Assembly: GCA_963682025.1 (NCBI GenBank)
Contig: OY821521.1
Location: 190,960,575 to 191,024,574 of the forward strand
Reading direction: 5' to 3'
Length of the DNA stretch: 64,000 bases
Origin: Cordilura impudica
Lineage: Eukaryota; Arthropoda; Insecta; Diptera; Scathophagidae
Under the pieces are notes generated by a model. The model was not told the origin of the DNA, made no database searches, and saw only the letters and a list, made by a program, of their open reading frames with translations. Each line of letters opens with the position of its first letter. Within the stretch, counting starts at the first letter, position 1. Both the position numbers and the translations under genes were made by a program. Positions 22,830 to 34,300 of the stretch are shown one piece after another.

Positions 22830-22914
22830 AACAAAAATTTTAGTTATTTTTTTTTTTTCTTATTTGAATGCAATCAGAATAAATCTAAATACATAAATTT
22901 AAAATGAAACTTTA

Positions 22915-23008
22915 TAGCATTTTAGTAGAGGTGTCTGCACATTTTAGTCCACATCTTGGCACAATGACGCCCGATTTACTTCATTTTCAAAGAATCCTTA
23001 CTTAGGTA
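22915..23008 (-). repeat. Family C fragment C1
   Basis: The segment TAGAGGTGTCTGCACATTTT, then CTTGGCACAATGACGCCCGA and TTTACTTCATTTTCAA is the internal part of family C, seen also at 40.7, 52.1 and 59.9 kb. It is cut by the LINE that follows. Confidence 0.6.
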
Positions 23009-23011
23009 AAT

Positions 23012-23545
23012 CGTTTTTTTTTTAATTATTGACCAACACTCAGGGGATGCCCCCTACAGATGCAGTGCATTGTGTTGATATTAGGAAAAATAGGTTATGG
23101 GAAAGAGGAAGTAGTGTTTGTGCATATTTGACTTAAATTTTATTAGATTACAACTGTCAGGAAAGACCTGCTCGGGGAGTTTATTCCACATACGGCTACT
23201 TCGATTGATAAACGAATTTTCTCTGTAAAGCGTTGTATGGACAACTTGATAATAGACTACAAACGAATGTGATCTACTAGAGAAGCAGGTAGAACGAACT
23301 GAAACTCGGGCACTTAGAATAAGTTCGCTAATCTCAGAAGAACATTTCCCATGGTAGTATCTATAGAACAGTGCTACATTCCGACGATATTCTAATGAGT
23401 CAATAGAGTTGGATGCCCTTTTGTCATTAATGAGCGTCAAAGCCCTCCTTTGAACACGGTCCATTAGCTCCAAAATAGACTTCGAAGCTCCATCCCATAT
23501 ATGGGAGTTGTTTATTTTGTGAATGAGCATGATTTCAACAGACAT
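23012..23545 (-). pseudogene. LINE RT C-terminal domain with 3' end
   Basis: An open frame of 154 codons (23545-23081, minus) begins past the catalytic motifs: HIWDGASKSILELMDRVQRR is the post-RT 'thumb/C-terminal' block common in LINEs. RRNVALFYRYYHGKCSSEIS, then RENSFINRSSRMWNKLPEQV and HKHYFLFP follow. The 3' untranslated part has a GGGGCATCCCC-like hairpin and ends in an A-run (TTTTTTTTT on the plus strand at 23014-23023). The apparent start codon is an accident of 5' truncation. The frame is still open, so this copy is relatively young. It lies inside a family C fragment. Confidence 0.85.
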
Positions 23546-23559
23546 ACAGAAAGACTCGA

Positions 23560-23868
23560 GTTGCTATTGGGATCAAGAAAGTGGTGTGGAAATTATAAAA
23601 ATATAAACGTATCACTCACATCGTCATTTTCAGGCCATAGTATTATTTTTATATAAAATTTAAATTTATTAATTAATTTTTGTAGAAACATTTGATGGAA
23701 TTAATTAATGGAATTATTAACACAAGCCTTAAAGAATTAACGGAATTATGTATTAAGGAATTTTTAAAATTTTATTTCACTGAACACTTCTTCGACTTCA
23801 GCACTAGAGTATGAAAAATGGGCAGGAATGTAACGAAACTTGATGGATATTAATTGCCATTTACATAG
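23560..23868. other. Unassigned AT-rich DNA
   Basis: No coding or repeat structure recognised between the LINE fragment and the hAT element, apart from the left copy of the hAT target duplication at 23869-23876. Confidence 0.4.
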
Positions 23869-24264
23869 CTTTAAATCAGTGATTCCCAAAGTGGTCTTTA
23901 TTGAACCCCAGGGGTCTATGACAACCTGCATGGGGTCTACGTTAGATAAAACAAATTTGGGGGTCCATGAAGTGAAAATGGCGGTCCACGATAGTGGATC
24001 TCAACATGCACTGATAGTACCTATTTATCCTATCTTATAATATAAAGACATATACATCATTTATAAAAGTACCTATGAAGTAAAAAATTTATTATATAAG
24101 TTGTAGGATGTAGGCATTCGCTTTGTGGTCGCAACACATTTTGAACTTGAAAAAACCTGCACATAATGATATACCAGTATCATCTTGTTACAGGCATACA
24201 CGCAGTCTCAGAGCAAAGATCTTAGTAATTATAAAGATGACTGATGCCATGTCCGAATCTAAAA

Positions 24265-24560
24265 AGTAATATAGACAGACGTCACAAAGAAACGATGATG
24301 ATTTACGGGCATCTTACAATATCTCGATACTTATAGCAAAATCCGGAAAACTGCATACTATCGAAGAGAAGTTAATTTTGCCAGCCGTTAAAGAAGTTTT
24401 AAAAACTGTTTTACACAAACCTGCATTTTCTTTCCATCGTCATTCCTAGTGTAAAGGGGGTTCAGCGCTGTTACCAATCTCCTAACTGAAAAAAGAAACG
24501 GACTGGACATCATTAGCCGAGGAGATTTAAGATGAAATCTTAGAAAATTGACGCCAAATG
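24265..24560 (+). pseudogene. hAT transposase fragment (ZBED5/ZMYM6-like)
   Basis: The frame reads RQRNDDDLRASYNISILIAK, then SGKLHTIEEKLILPAVKEVL and KTVLHKPA. The block 'ASYxxSxLIAKSGKxHTIxE' is characteristic of the hAT lineage that gave rise to vertebrate ZBED5-type genes (family knowledge, not searched). Stops and a frameshift follow within 60 codons, then the Helitron insertion. The catalytic domain and the dimerisation region are missing. Being bounded by hAT ends with a duplication, it is clearly the remnant gene of this element. Confidence 0.8.
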
Positions 24561-24567
24561 TTGATAA

Positions 24568-24946
24568 TCTATAATATTAATAGGCTAGGCGATTTCTTAT
24601 GACCGATGTTTTGTTCTTCCGTTTTATTCCGATTTTGACCAAACGTATATTATTTGAAAGGTATTTCTTTTTAACCGTTTTGCAGATTTACAGATTTTTC
24701 ATTTTTTTTTCCTTTATTTTGAGTAAATTGCATTTAAAGTTGCTACTAACACATACATAAAATTATACAATGCTATGTGTGTGTTTATTAAATTTGTTAA
24801 TGTGTTTGTAATAAAAATGAGTTTGTTTTTTTGTGTTAATTTGTAAATTGGCTATAATTGATTAGCATACCTTCAGGGTCTTTATATAATGAAAAATAAA
24901 ATTTCCTAGAATTTGCACTCGAATTTCGAGGGCTGGAATCTACAAG
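24568..24946 (+). mobile_element. Non-autonomous Helitron, copy H2
   Basis: A near-complete copy begins TCTATAATATTAATAGGCTA and ends in the hairpin CTCGAATTTCGAG about 12 nt before a decayed CTACAAG end (CTAG in other copies). It is inserted in the hAT element. Confidence 0.8.
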
Positions 24947-25227
24947 TTTATTATTAAAGCATCAGGTTCATCCTAAAAACATTTACTTATAGCTTAGTTT
25001 ATTTTATATTACGTGTATTTTATATAACAGATACAAAATTTTATTTTGAGTAGTTTTAATTTAAATTCAATTAACATGTGTTATTACTTTAAGTTTTTAA
25101 CACTAAACTTCACTATAGTAAAAAATTTACAAAATAGCATTATCAGGTAAGAGAGGGTCTAGCCAAAACCGAAACACATGGCAAGGAATCTACGACACAA
25201 AAAAGTTTGGGAACCTCTGCTTTAAAT

Positions 25228-25960
25228 GGTTAAAGCAATATTCGTTCTCTTCTATTTATTTTATACCTTTTAAAATTTATTTTATTTAATTAATAACATC
25301 ATCATTATTTATTTTATATTTTTTTTAATGCATAATGAAAATTTTATACTGAAAATAAGAGATTTTCTGACCTTAAATAACTATGGTTTGATAATTTCTT
25401 TTTCTAATGTCAAAACATAACTTTGTCCCAACTTTAACCTAAATAGCAAATTACAGATTCCATTTTAGCCTGCTCATATTTTTTTTTTTCAAATTTTTTG
25501 TACATTTGATACAAATTTAGGACAACCAAGTAAGTTATATAACAATATTTAAATCAAATATGTATAACATTGTTCAATATTATCTATCATAATTAAAAGA
25601 CGCTAAAAAGACTTAAGTAAAAAAGAAGAAATGAAAGCGCCAATTTAGCGTTTTTATTAACAGGCGCTAAAAATGAGCTTTTTGGGCCATCAAAAAGCAC
25701 TATATCCAGCGCGAAAAGATCTAAAGTTGGAATTGCTGAATTAATGTTTGATTTTATATAAACTGATAATTTTTAAACGCATTTGAAATTATTCGATATA
25801 TCCGATTAATCGACACAAATTGATCGGATTATTTGTTAGTCGAATATCAGTATTTTGAAGTAGTTCGATTGAAATTTCTTTAAGTTTTACCTATTAACCG
25901 AATAATTCTTAACCGGTTAACCACCCTCGTGGATACCCACATTCCATATTTCAATTTAAT
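25228..25960. other. Unassigned AT-rich DNA
   Basis: No gene seen. Words such as AGCGCTAAAA and GGCGCTAAAAA near 25600-25720 resemble AGCGCTAAAATTAAAGAC at 22100, perhaps a further low-copy repeat. Confidence 0.35.
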
Positions 25961-25961
25961 A

Positions 25962-26674
25962 CAATTTTTATACTCAAACCCTATAGTTTCTGAATCGCTT
26001 TAGCGATGTCCGTCCGTCTGTCCGTCCGTCCGTCCGTCTATCCGTCCGTCTGTCCGTCCGTCCTTCTGTGTGTCCATGAATATATGTCGATGAAATTAAG
26101 TGTATAAGCTTCTATCGGCCACAGCATGATCGCTATTAAAATTAATGAAAATCGGTTCATGTTCAGAACTAGTCCCCATACAAATGATCCCTATGAGATC
26201 GACCTAAATTGCCATAAAATCCAAACTATTTTATAGATCTCGGCTAAATTGGGACTGTGAATGTTTATTATATCCATTTGTCAGTAATCCAAAAATAACC
26301 CTATGGCACAATTCTTAGTCATAACCCCCTCATGAAGCTGATTCCCGATCTATACTTAAATCTATCAGAAAACAAAATTATTGTGACAGATTTCTCTAAT
26401 ATTTTGTTTGTATAAGTTTTTGCAAAATTAGTAACCTTAACTATTATTATCGGGATCGGTCCGTTTTTAGACCTTGTCACCATATAAATATAGCATCCGA
26501 TATGAACTTTTTCATATCCGAAGGCAAAAAAAATTAATAACAATGCCACTCTAATTTAGTTAGTTCTTATTTTATATATCTAATTAGTTGGACCTAAGAG
26601 ATAGGGTTTCTAAACGCACGGTATATATAGGGTATCGTACAGTCGGTCTGTACCGACTATAATTTTCTTACTTG
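25962..26674 (+). mobile_element. Family B copy B4, diverged
   Basis: Starts TTTTTATACTCAAACCCTA, has a long GTCC/GTCT run at about 26009-26065, and keeps the 3' hairpin AGTCGGTCTGTACCGACT (26641-26658) followed by ATTTTCTTACTTG. It is clearly older than B1, B7 and B8. Confidence 0.65.
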
Positions 26675-26694
26675 TTCTTATTTATGTTCTACTA

Positions 26695-27720
26695 GCTGAC
26701 TCGGCAAATGTTGTTTTCTGCCTAAAATAATCATTTTCTCCCCAGACTTGTTTTGCGCTGTATATTAATTTCGGAAGGAATTTTTTAATAGGAATGAAAT
26801 GAATGCAGATTTTATTTTCAATTGAATAGATTTCATTTTGTTCCACATACTATCTTCGTCCGATCTTTTTAAATAGTTTATTGTAAAGCCAACAGTGGAC
26901 AATATTTTCTGTTTCCTCCACTTTCGGCTTATATCAACAGATCTTTTGGCTTACCAACCCTGAAGCAGGCTACATATAATTGACCATGACCGAAGCATGG
27001 ATTTTCCTAATCCAAGGCATTGAGATTTGTTGATTGGTATTGAACATGGCAGATGAATTGGGAATTGTAGGACTTTAAATGTAATTGAAAAATCTTTTGG
27101 AATCATCTTGGTTCTTGGCAATATAATATGCTCTCTTTTGAATATGCCATCGATAATTGTCGATTTAATTAATGTTGCCTAATATTTCTTTGATAACGAA
27201 CCACGTTCCCTTACATAATTTTGCTGTATTAAGGTTTCGTGGCAGTATAATTAGTGATCCAACTTACATGAGAAAGTTATTTGGTGCAAGACCTGGCAAA
27301 TCAAAATGACGTCACAAAAATTTGCAAAACTCTCCCTATCATAATATTCGAGATTTGCATGAATTCAGAGTACAAAAGATTTGATTCTGAATTACGAAAT
27401 TTAAGTCATCCAAAGCTTTGTTTTTAGCCGTCAAAATTACTCGCTCACTCAACCATTTCTTATTTTTGTGGTTAGCAGTAATGTACGGGAACACTTTGTT
27501 GATGAGCTCGTCTTTCGGTGAGACGAAATTACAAAAACTCAAACCGCTCGATTTGTCGACAGGAACGTGGCCATTATCGATATTCGGTAATTCCTTGCAG
27601 AAATCTTAAGCAGATGGATCATTCAGCAATGCATCTCTCATGTTTGCTGCCAGCTGAAGTTTCTTTACATAGCGCCACAGATTTGATGATTTGTAGCAAG
27701 CGTTTACTTCATCTACGTCT
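26695..27720 (-). pseudogene. Helitron Pif1-type helicase, C-terminal half
   Basis: On the minus strand the sequence reads DEVNACYKSSNLWRYVKKLQ (about 27720), NIDNGHVPVD, CNFVSPKDELINKVFPYI, WLSERVILTAKNKALDDLN, LNTAKLCKGTWFVIKE and NPCFGHGQLYVACFRVGKPK. These are late Pif1-family helicase blocks of Helitron Rep/helicase proteins in the right order; the GHGQLYVA(C)SRV block is diagnostic. The Rep nuclease and the Walker motifs are absent. There are frameshifts and stops, and a short family D piece lies between two blocks near 27300-27355. The left end near 26695 (CTAGCTGACTCGG on plus) may be the element's CTAG 3' terminus. It may be the helicase source for local non-autonomous Helitrons, but their ends differ. 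Confidence 0.85.
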
Positions 27721-27764
27721 ATTTATCATATCCCGTCGAGTTACAGCACGGCTACTAACATTAA

Positions 27765-28100
27765 CTAGCAGACTCCAGCACTCGAAATTCGAGTGCAATT
27801 TCTAGGCAGCTTTATTTTTCAACTTCGCCAATTCACAAACCAACCCCTTTATGGTTTATTATTATTGTGAATGAAGATAACAAATTTATCTATAATATAA
27901 TTCTATAGTATAATTTTATGTATGTGTTAGTAGCAAATTTAAATGCAATTTACTCTAAATAAAGGAAAAAATTTAGAAATCTGTAAATCTGCAAAACGGC
28001 TAAAAAGAAATATCTTTCAAATAATATACGTTTGGTTATAATCGGGATAAAACGGTAGAACAAAACATCGGTCACAAGAAGTCACCTCGCCTATTAATAA
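27765..28100 (-). mobile_element. Non-autonomous Helitron, copy H3
   Basis: Reads inward from CTAGCAGACTCCAGCACTCG with hairpin CACTCGAAATTCGAGTG near 27779. It lacks the segment containing GCCAATTAAAAATTAACACA seen in H4, so it is internally shortened. It lies beside the helicase remnant and interrupts family D sequence. Confidence 0.75.
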
Positions 28101-28560
28101 GCAAAGCTCTCCCTATTATAATATTCGAGATATGTGATATTGAATAATTCCTTTGCATGGGAGGTGCCACGCCCACAGATCCGATACTGCAAGTTTTAAG
28201 CAGAATTACTCACATTAATAACCTGTCAAATCACACAAAGTAGCGTTACTCTCCCTTTTATATTGCTCAAGATATGTGATATAGAAAACTCACTTTGTGT
28301 GGGAGGTGCCACACCCACTTATCCGATCGCGCCCATTTCAGATGAGCTCACACAAATTTGGAAACTTCTCTTTGTCAGATTACTCAGTATATGTGGTATT
28401 GAATGTTTGCTTTGTATGGGAGGTGCCACGCCTACTGATCCGATTCTGCCCATATTCAGCTAGGCTACTCACTCTAATAAGCTGTGAAACCACATAAAGG
28501 CTCGTTCCTTTCCATTTTGTATTACTCAAATGTCCACAAATATGTGTATTTAAGTCGCTA
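28100..28560. repeat. Family D tandem array, ~130-bp units
   Basis: Three units repeat CTCGAGATATGTGATATTGAA, then TTTGYRTGGGAGGTGCCACG, CCCACTGATCCGATC and CTACTCACATTAATAAGCTG, with GGGAGGTGCCAC at about 28160, 28300 and 28420. Another partial unit lies near 27310, separated by H3. Frames through it (GGATPTYPIAP-like) recur because the unit recurs and are not genes. Confidence 0.75.
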
Positions 28561-30715
28561 ACGTTACAGAACTTTCAAATTTCAAGTTTATAGTCATGGG
28601 GTATCATAATGTTAAACTCTTTGAATGAGGTAGATCTATCTTATTTTTTATTTACGGGGATTTTTTTCGATAAACATATCTATTTTTGTCTTTCCGCTGG
28701 GAGAACTAGTCTAATGTAACTGATACGTGGTATATAAATTATTATATCCTAAAAAATTTTTTAGAATTTTTGATGATCGTTATGGGGTCGCTTAAATCGA
28801 TTTTGTACAAAAAATGAGGGTGTGAAACAAACATTTTTTTTCTCTCTCGCGCTTTAATTTGACAAAACCAGATAAAGAACTTCTTAAGAGAACTAGCTTG
28901 TCAAAAAATACTATTCGCTGTAAAAAATTATTAGTTCAAAGTGAACTTTGATAAGCTTAATATTAAAAGTTCAGAATTTCCCCAGTTTGAACCTCCATAA
29001 CTACAGAAATATTTGTGTATAAAATTAAGTCCGTTAGATAAACCTTGAAAATAGCTTTCATTTGCCACTTTAGGACTAATATATAAACAAAAACATTACG
29101 CCACCATCCTAAACATCAGATCTCTATCAAAATATGTAAAATTCATGAGTCTTATTTCGAAGACCTATCCAATGCATTTAATTTTAGGGTTTATTTTTAT
29201 TAGTTGGTTGGTACTCTCCAGAAGTGATTTTCCAGTTTTGGGCACAGCATAAAGCATAGGAGAAAGAAAATTTTAAAAAGTTCTGAAAAATTTGTTGGAC
29301 CATACGAATAGAACTGATATTCCCCTTTAAAAGATGCAAAATAAAAAAAAAAAAAATTTTTTTGAGTACACTTCTTTTCTTAAAAATTCCTCCTCATTTT
29401 AAATATTGTCAAAGGTTACAGTATAACTTCTCTTACAACTCTGAAGAGGAGGATAGTTGAGCCGAAGAAAATTACCAGCAATATTACCACCTTCTTGCAT
29501 TGAATTTTAGCCAAAACCTGTTGAGTTCTCTTCCAGAAACTTGAAGTTACCAGGCAGATGTAAACATCTGTCAAATTAAGATACAAAGATATTGTCTTTT
29601 GTGGTCACTATGACGCAGCAGCTTTTTTTTTTTGATTGTTTGGTTTTTGGTAAAAAAAAAACCACAGCGATATTATCATGCGGACTAAAGGGACAATTTT
29701 TACAACCTACTAAACTGTTAAATACCGCTGGTGAATAGTAAATTACCACAAATATATGCCAGCCAACCACACTCATAATTGCGGTCTTCATGGATGAGCG
29801 TAGCCAATGTTAGAGCATGTTTGACAATGTGAGAAAACAAAAGCTTGAGATCTTAACTCAAATACTTAAACCGAAAGAGAAAGAAAGAGAGAAAGAAGGA
29901 GAGAGAGAGAGCGAGAGAAAGAATCTTAACCACAGCGACCAAATGAATAATCCTTGCTACGTTTTGTCACTAATAATATGGCCGTAAAATTTCTTATTAT
30001 TTCCGCTTGGACACAGGATACACTAAGTTATGGTTTAGATAAAGACACACAGTATACACAGCCCAAAAAGTTCAGATATATTTTTATTTGAAAATAGTTT
30101 CTCTGGCAAATTTTTATTTTTTAAACACTACAGGTGATCGCAGCTTGAAATTCTGTTGCTAACACAGACCGTGTTAAGGCGTAATAAGTTCATCGAAGTA
30201 ACAAACAATTAATACTAGAACCGCAAACGTAGCAGGATATAGATTTGAAGGACATTTGGTACCTGATTTCGTTTATACTGACATTTGTTGTAATATTAAC
30301 CCTGCAATGTGCTACAGGTTAGTGAATGGAAATATTTGTACAACGATAAAAATTTAGTAAATAGAATAACAATTGGAAATGTTCTGAAAACTTAAAAGTT
30401 CTGATTATTGAGAAATTATTATTAGAAATTATTAAGTTAAATTATGACATGATTGACCGGATTCTCAACAACTAAGTTCATACTTATTTGGAATTATAGA
30501 AGTCCTTCAGAATTTATTATTTGTAAGTTTATTTTCGATTAAAATTGTATCATGATATATGTAATCCTTAAAATGACAAAAATCAGCTGTTAGTGTTTCA
30601 TATTGAAGAATTTAAAAAATTTAATCTCTTCCTGTTGAGAAATTCTCGTATTTTTAGAGGATACACTATGGCAAGAAATCATGATTCTTTTAAATTTTTA
30701 CTTGATGATGAAAAT
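28561..30715. other. Unassigned DNA
   Basis: No gene or known element recognised over 2.1 kb. A purine microsatellite (GA/GAAA) lies at about 29868-29930. The region lacks the dispersed families found on both sides and may be a patch of host non-coding sequence. Confidence 0.4.
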
Positions 30716-30717
30716 AT

Positions 30718-31290
30718 AACAGCTGGGCTGAAAACTTCGTGAGCTGACACATAGATGACGTTACCAGCGCCAACTTTCAAAATAAATTTGACAGCTGTTA
30801 AACAACTGGTTCGTGAGATATAGCGTTGTGAGTGGTAAAATAGAATTTCGTGTGTTAATTAAGCATATATTTTTGGAAAATAAGAATATTCTTGAAGCCA
30901 AGGCTTGGCTTGATAAACATTATTCGGACTTTACACTTCAGGAGTGTTTTGCTAAATTTAAACGAGACGAAATGAGCACTGAAAACGCTACATGCAGTGG
31001 ACGCCCGAAAGAGACTCTTACCGACAAAAACATTAAAAAAGTCTACAAAATAATTTTGAATGATCGCAAGGTGAAGTTGATTCAGATAGCTGAGACTCTA
31101 AAGATACCGAAGGAACGTGGTGGACTTATTGTTCATTAATATTTGGATATGCGAAAGCTGTGTGCAAAGTGGGTGCGGCACCCACTTAAAATCAATTAAA
31201 ACCAATAACGTTTTGTTGATTCGGAGCAATGTTGATACATTAGTATGGATGAACCATGGCTTCATCACTATACTCCAGAGTCGAATCGAC
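30718..31290 (+). mobile_element. mariner, 5' half only
   Basis: The probable left end is near 30718 (AGCTGGGCTGAAAACTTCGTG), resembling the left end of the mariner at 9.2 kb. Coding sequence starts near 30828. The element stops abruptly at about 31290, just before the heptamer satellite; no right terminal repeat is seen. Confidence 0.75.
30828..31290 (+). pseudogene. mariner transposase N-terminal half
   Basis: The sequence reads SGKIEFRVLIKHIFLENKN, then EAKAWLDKHYSDFTLQECFA, KFKRDEMSTENATCSGRPKE and KLIQIAETLKIPKERGG. These are the two helix-turn-helix motifs and the GRPK linker of mariner transposases. YLDMRKLCAKWVRHPLK follows in another frame. The first catalytic block survives only as WMNHGFITILQSRIDSQ, where a mariner has DETWLHHYTPESNRQS; the key Asp codon has become Asn. 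A deletion removed 'FDQKQQR..' to 'RRYVTM'. The remaining catalytic domain is missing. The normal ATG is not visible upstream. Confidence 0.9.
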
Positions 31291-31320
31291 AGTCAGCCAT
31301 TTTTCATTGTTTATTGCTCA

Positions 31321-34300
31321 TTTTTCATTTGTCATTATTAATTTTTAATTTTTAATTTTTAATTCTTAATTTTTAATTTTTAATTTTTAATTTTTATTTT
31401 TTAATTTTTAATTTTTAATTTTGTATTTTGAATTTTGAATTTTGAATTTTGAATTTTGAATTTTGAATTTTGAATTTTGAATTTTGAATTTTGAATTTTG
31501 AATTTTGAATTTTGAATTTTGAATTTTGAATTTTGAATTTTGAATTTTGAATTTTTAATTTTTAATTTTTAATTTTTAATTTTTAATTTTTAATTTTTAA
31601 TTTTTAATTTTTAATTTTTAATTTTTAATTTTTAATTTTTAATTTTTAATTTTTAATTTTTAATTTTTAATTTTTAATTTTTAATTTTTAATTTTTAATT
31701 TTTAATTTTTAATTTTTAATTTTTAATTTTTAATTTTTAATTTTCAATTTTTAATTTTTAATTTTTAATTTTTGATTTTTGATTTTTAATTTTTAATTTT
31801 TAATTTTTAATTTTTAATTTTTAATTTTTAATTTTTAATTTTTAATTTTTAATTTTTAATTTTTAATTTTTAATTTTTAATTTTTAATTTTTAATTTTTA
31901 ATTTTTAATTTTTAATTTTTAATTTTTAATTTTTAATTTTTAATTTTTAATTTTTAATTTTTAATTTTTAATTTTTAATTTTTAATTTTTAATTTTTAAT
32001 TTTTAATTTTTAATTTTTAATTTTTAATTTTTAATTTTTAATTTTTAATTTTTAATTTTTAATTTTTAATTTTTAATTTTTAATTTTTAATTTTTAATTT
32101 TTAATTTTTAATTTTTAATTTTTAATTTTTAATTTTTAATTTTTAATTTTTAATTTTTAATTTTTAATTTTTAATTTTTAATTTTTAATTTTTAATTTTT
32201 AATTTTTAATTTTTAATTTTTAATTTTTAATTTTTAATTTTTAATTTTTAATTTTTAATTTTTAATTTTTAATTTTTAATTTTTAATTTTTAATTTTTAA
32301 TTTTTAATTTTTAATTTTTAATTTTTAATTTTTAATTTTTAATTTTTAATTTTTAATTTTTAATTTTTAATTTTTAATTTTTAATTTTTAATTTTTAATT
32401 TTTAATTTTTAATTTTTAATTTTTAATTTTTAATTTTTAATTTTTAATTTTTAATTTTTAATTTTTAATTTTTAATTTTTAATTTTTAATTTTTAATTTT
32501 TAATTTTTAATTTTTAATTTTTAATTTTTAATTTTTAATTTTTAATTTTTAATTTTTAATTTTTAATTTTTAATTTTTAATTTTTAATTTTTAATTTTTA
32601 ATATTTAATTTTTAATTTTTAATTTTTAATTTTTAATTTGTAATTTTTAATTTTAATTTTTAATTTTTAATTTTGAATTTGTAATTTTGAATTTGTAATT
32701 TTTAATTTTTAATTTTTAATTTTTAATTTTTAATTTTTAATTTTTAATTTTTAATTTTTAATTTTTAATTTTTAATTTTTAATTTTTAATTTTTAATTTT
32801 TAATTTTTAATTTTTAATTTTTAATTTTTAATTTTTAATTTTTAATTTTTAATTTTTAATTTTTAATTTTTAAATTTTAATTTTTCATTTTTAATTTTTA
32901 ATTTTTAGTTTTTAATTTCTAATTTTTAATGTTTAATTTTTAATTTTTTATTTTTCATTTTTCACTTTTAATTTTTAATTTTTAGTTTTAAATTTTTAAT
33001 TTTTAATTTTTAATTGTTAATTTTTAATTTTTAATTTTTAATTTTTAATTTTAATTTTTAATTTTTAATTTTTAATTATTAATTTTTAATTATTAATTTT
33101 TAATTTTTAATTTTTAATTTTTAATTTTTAATTTTTAATTTTTAATTTTTAATTTTTGATTTTTAATTTTTAAATTTTAATTTTTAATTTTTAATTTTTA
33201 GTTTTTAATTTTTTAATTTTTAATTTTTAATTATTAATTATTAATTTTTAATTATTAATTTTTTATTTTTAATTTTTAATTTTTAATTTTTAATTTTTAA
33301 TTTTTAATTTTTAATTTTTAATTTTTAATTTTTAATTTTTAATTTTTAATTTTTAATTATTAATTATTAATTTTTAATTTTTAATTTTTAATTTTTAATT
33401 TTTAATTTTTAATTTTTAATTTTTGATTTTTAATTTTTAAATTTTAATTTTTAATTTTTAATTTTTAGTTTTTAATTTTTTAATTTTTAATTTTTAAATT
33501 TAAAATTTTAATTTTTAATTTTTAATTTTTAATTTTTAATTTTTAATTTTTAATTTTTAATTTTTAATTTTTAATTTTTAATTTTTAATTTTTAATTTTT
33601 AATTTTTAATTTTTAATTTTTAATTTTTAATTTTTAATTTTTAATTTTTAATTTTTAATTTTTAATTTTTAATTTTTAGTTTTTAGTTTTTAATTTTTAA
33701 TTTTTAATTTTTAATTTTTAATTTTTAATTTTTAATTTTTAATTTTTAATTTTTAATTTTTAATTTTTAATTTTTAATTTTTAATTATTAACTTTTAGTT
33801 TTTAATTTTTAATTTTTAAATTTTAATTTGTAATTTTCAATTTTTAATTTTTAATTTTTAATTTTTACTTTTTAATTTTTACTTTTTCTTTTTAATTTTT
33901 AATTTTTAATTTTTAATTGTTAATTTTTAATTTTTAATTTTTAATTTTTAATTTTTAATTTTTAATATTTAATTTTTAATTTTTAATTTTTAATTTTTAA
34001 TTTTTAATTTTTAATTTTTAATTTTTAATTTTTAATTTTTAATTTTTAATTTTTAATTTTTAATATTTAATTTTTAATTTTTAATTTTTAATTTTTAATT
34101 TTTAATTTTTAATTTTTAATTTTTAATTTTTAATTTTTAATTTTTAATTTTTAATTTTTAATTTTTAATTTTTAATTTTTAATTTTTAATTTTTAATTTT
34201 TAATTTTTAATTTTTAATTTTTAATTTTTAATTTTTAATTTTTAATTTTTAATTTTTAATTTTTAATTTTTAATTTTTAATTTTTAATTATTAATTTTTA

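Larger units (their letters stand above)
23877..25219 (+). mobile_element. hAT transposon with 8-bp target duplication
   Basis: The left end reads CAGTGATTCCCAAAGTGG and the right end is the inverse of CAGAGGTTCCCAAACTTTTT, a hAT-type terminal repeat. CTTTAAAT occurs at 23869-23876 and again at 25220-25227, a perfect 8-bp target duplication as expected for hAT. Length is 1343 bp including a Helitron insertion. The interior keeps only a piece of transposase. Confidence 0.93.

Noticed and set aside
23840..24040. 66-codon frame at the left end of the hAT element
   Set aside because: It begins outside the element, crosses the target duplication and covers terminal non-coding sequence.
28263..28497. 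Two overlapping 66-codon frames with internal similarity
   Set aside because: They follow the ~130-bp family D tandem unit; the similarity is that of the repeat.
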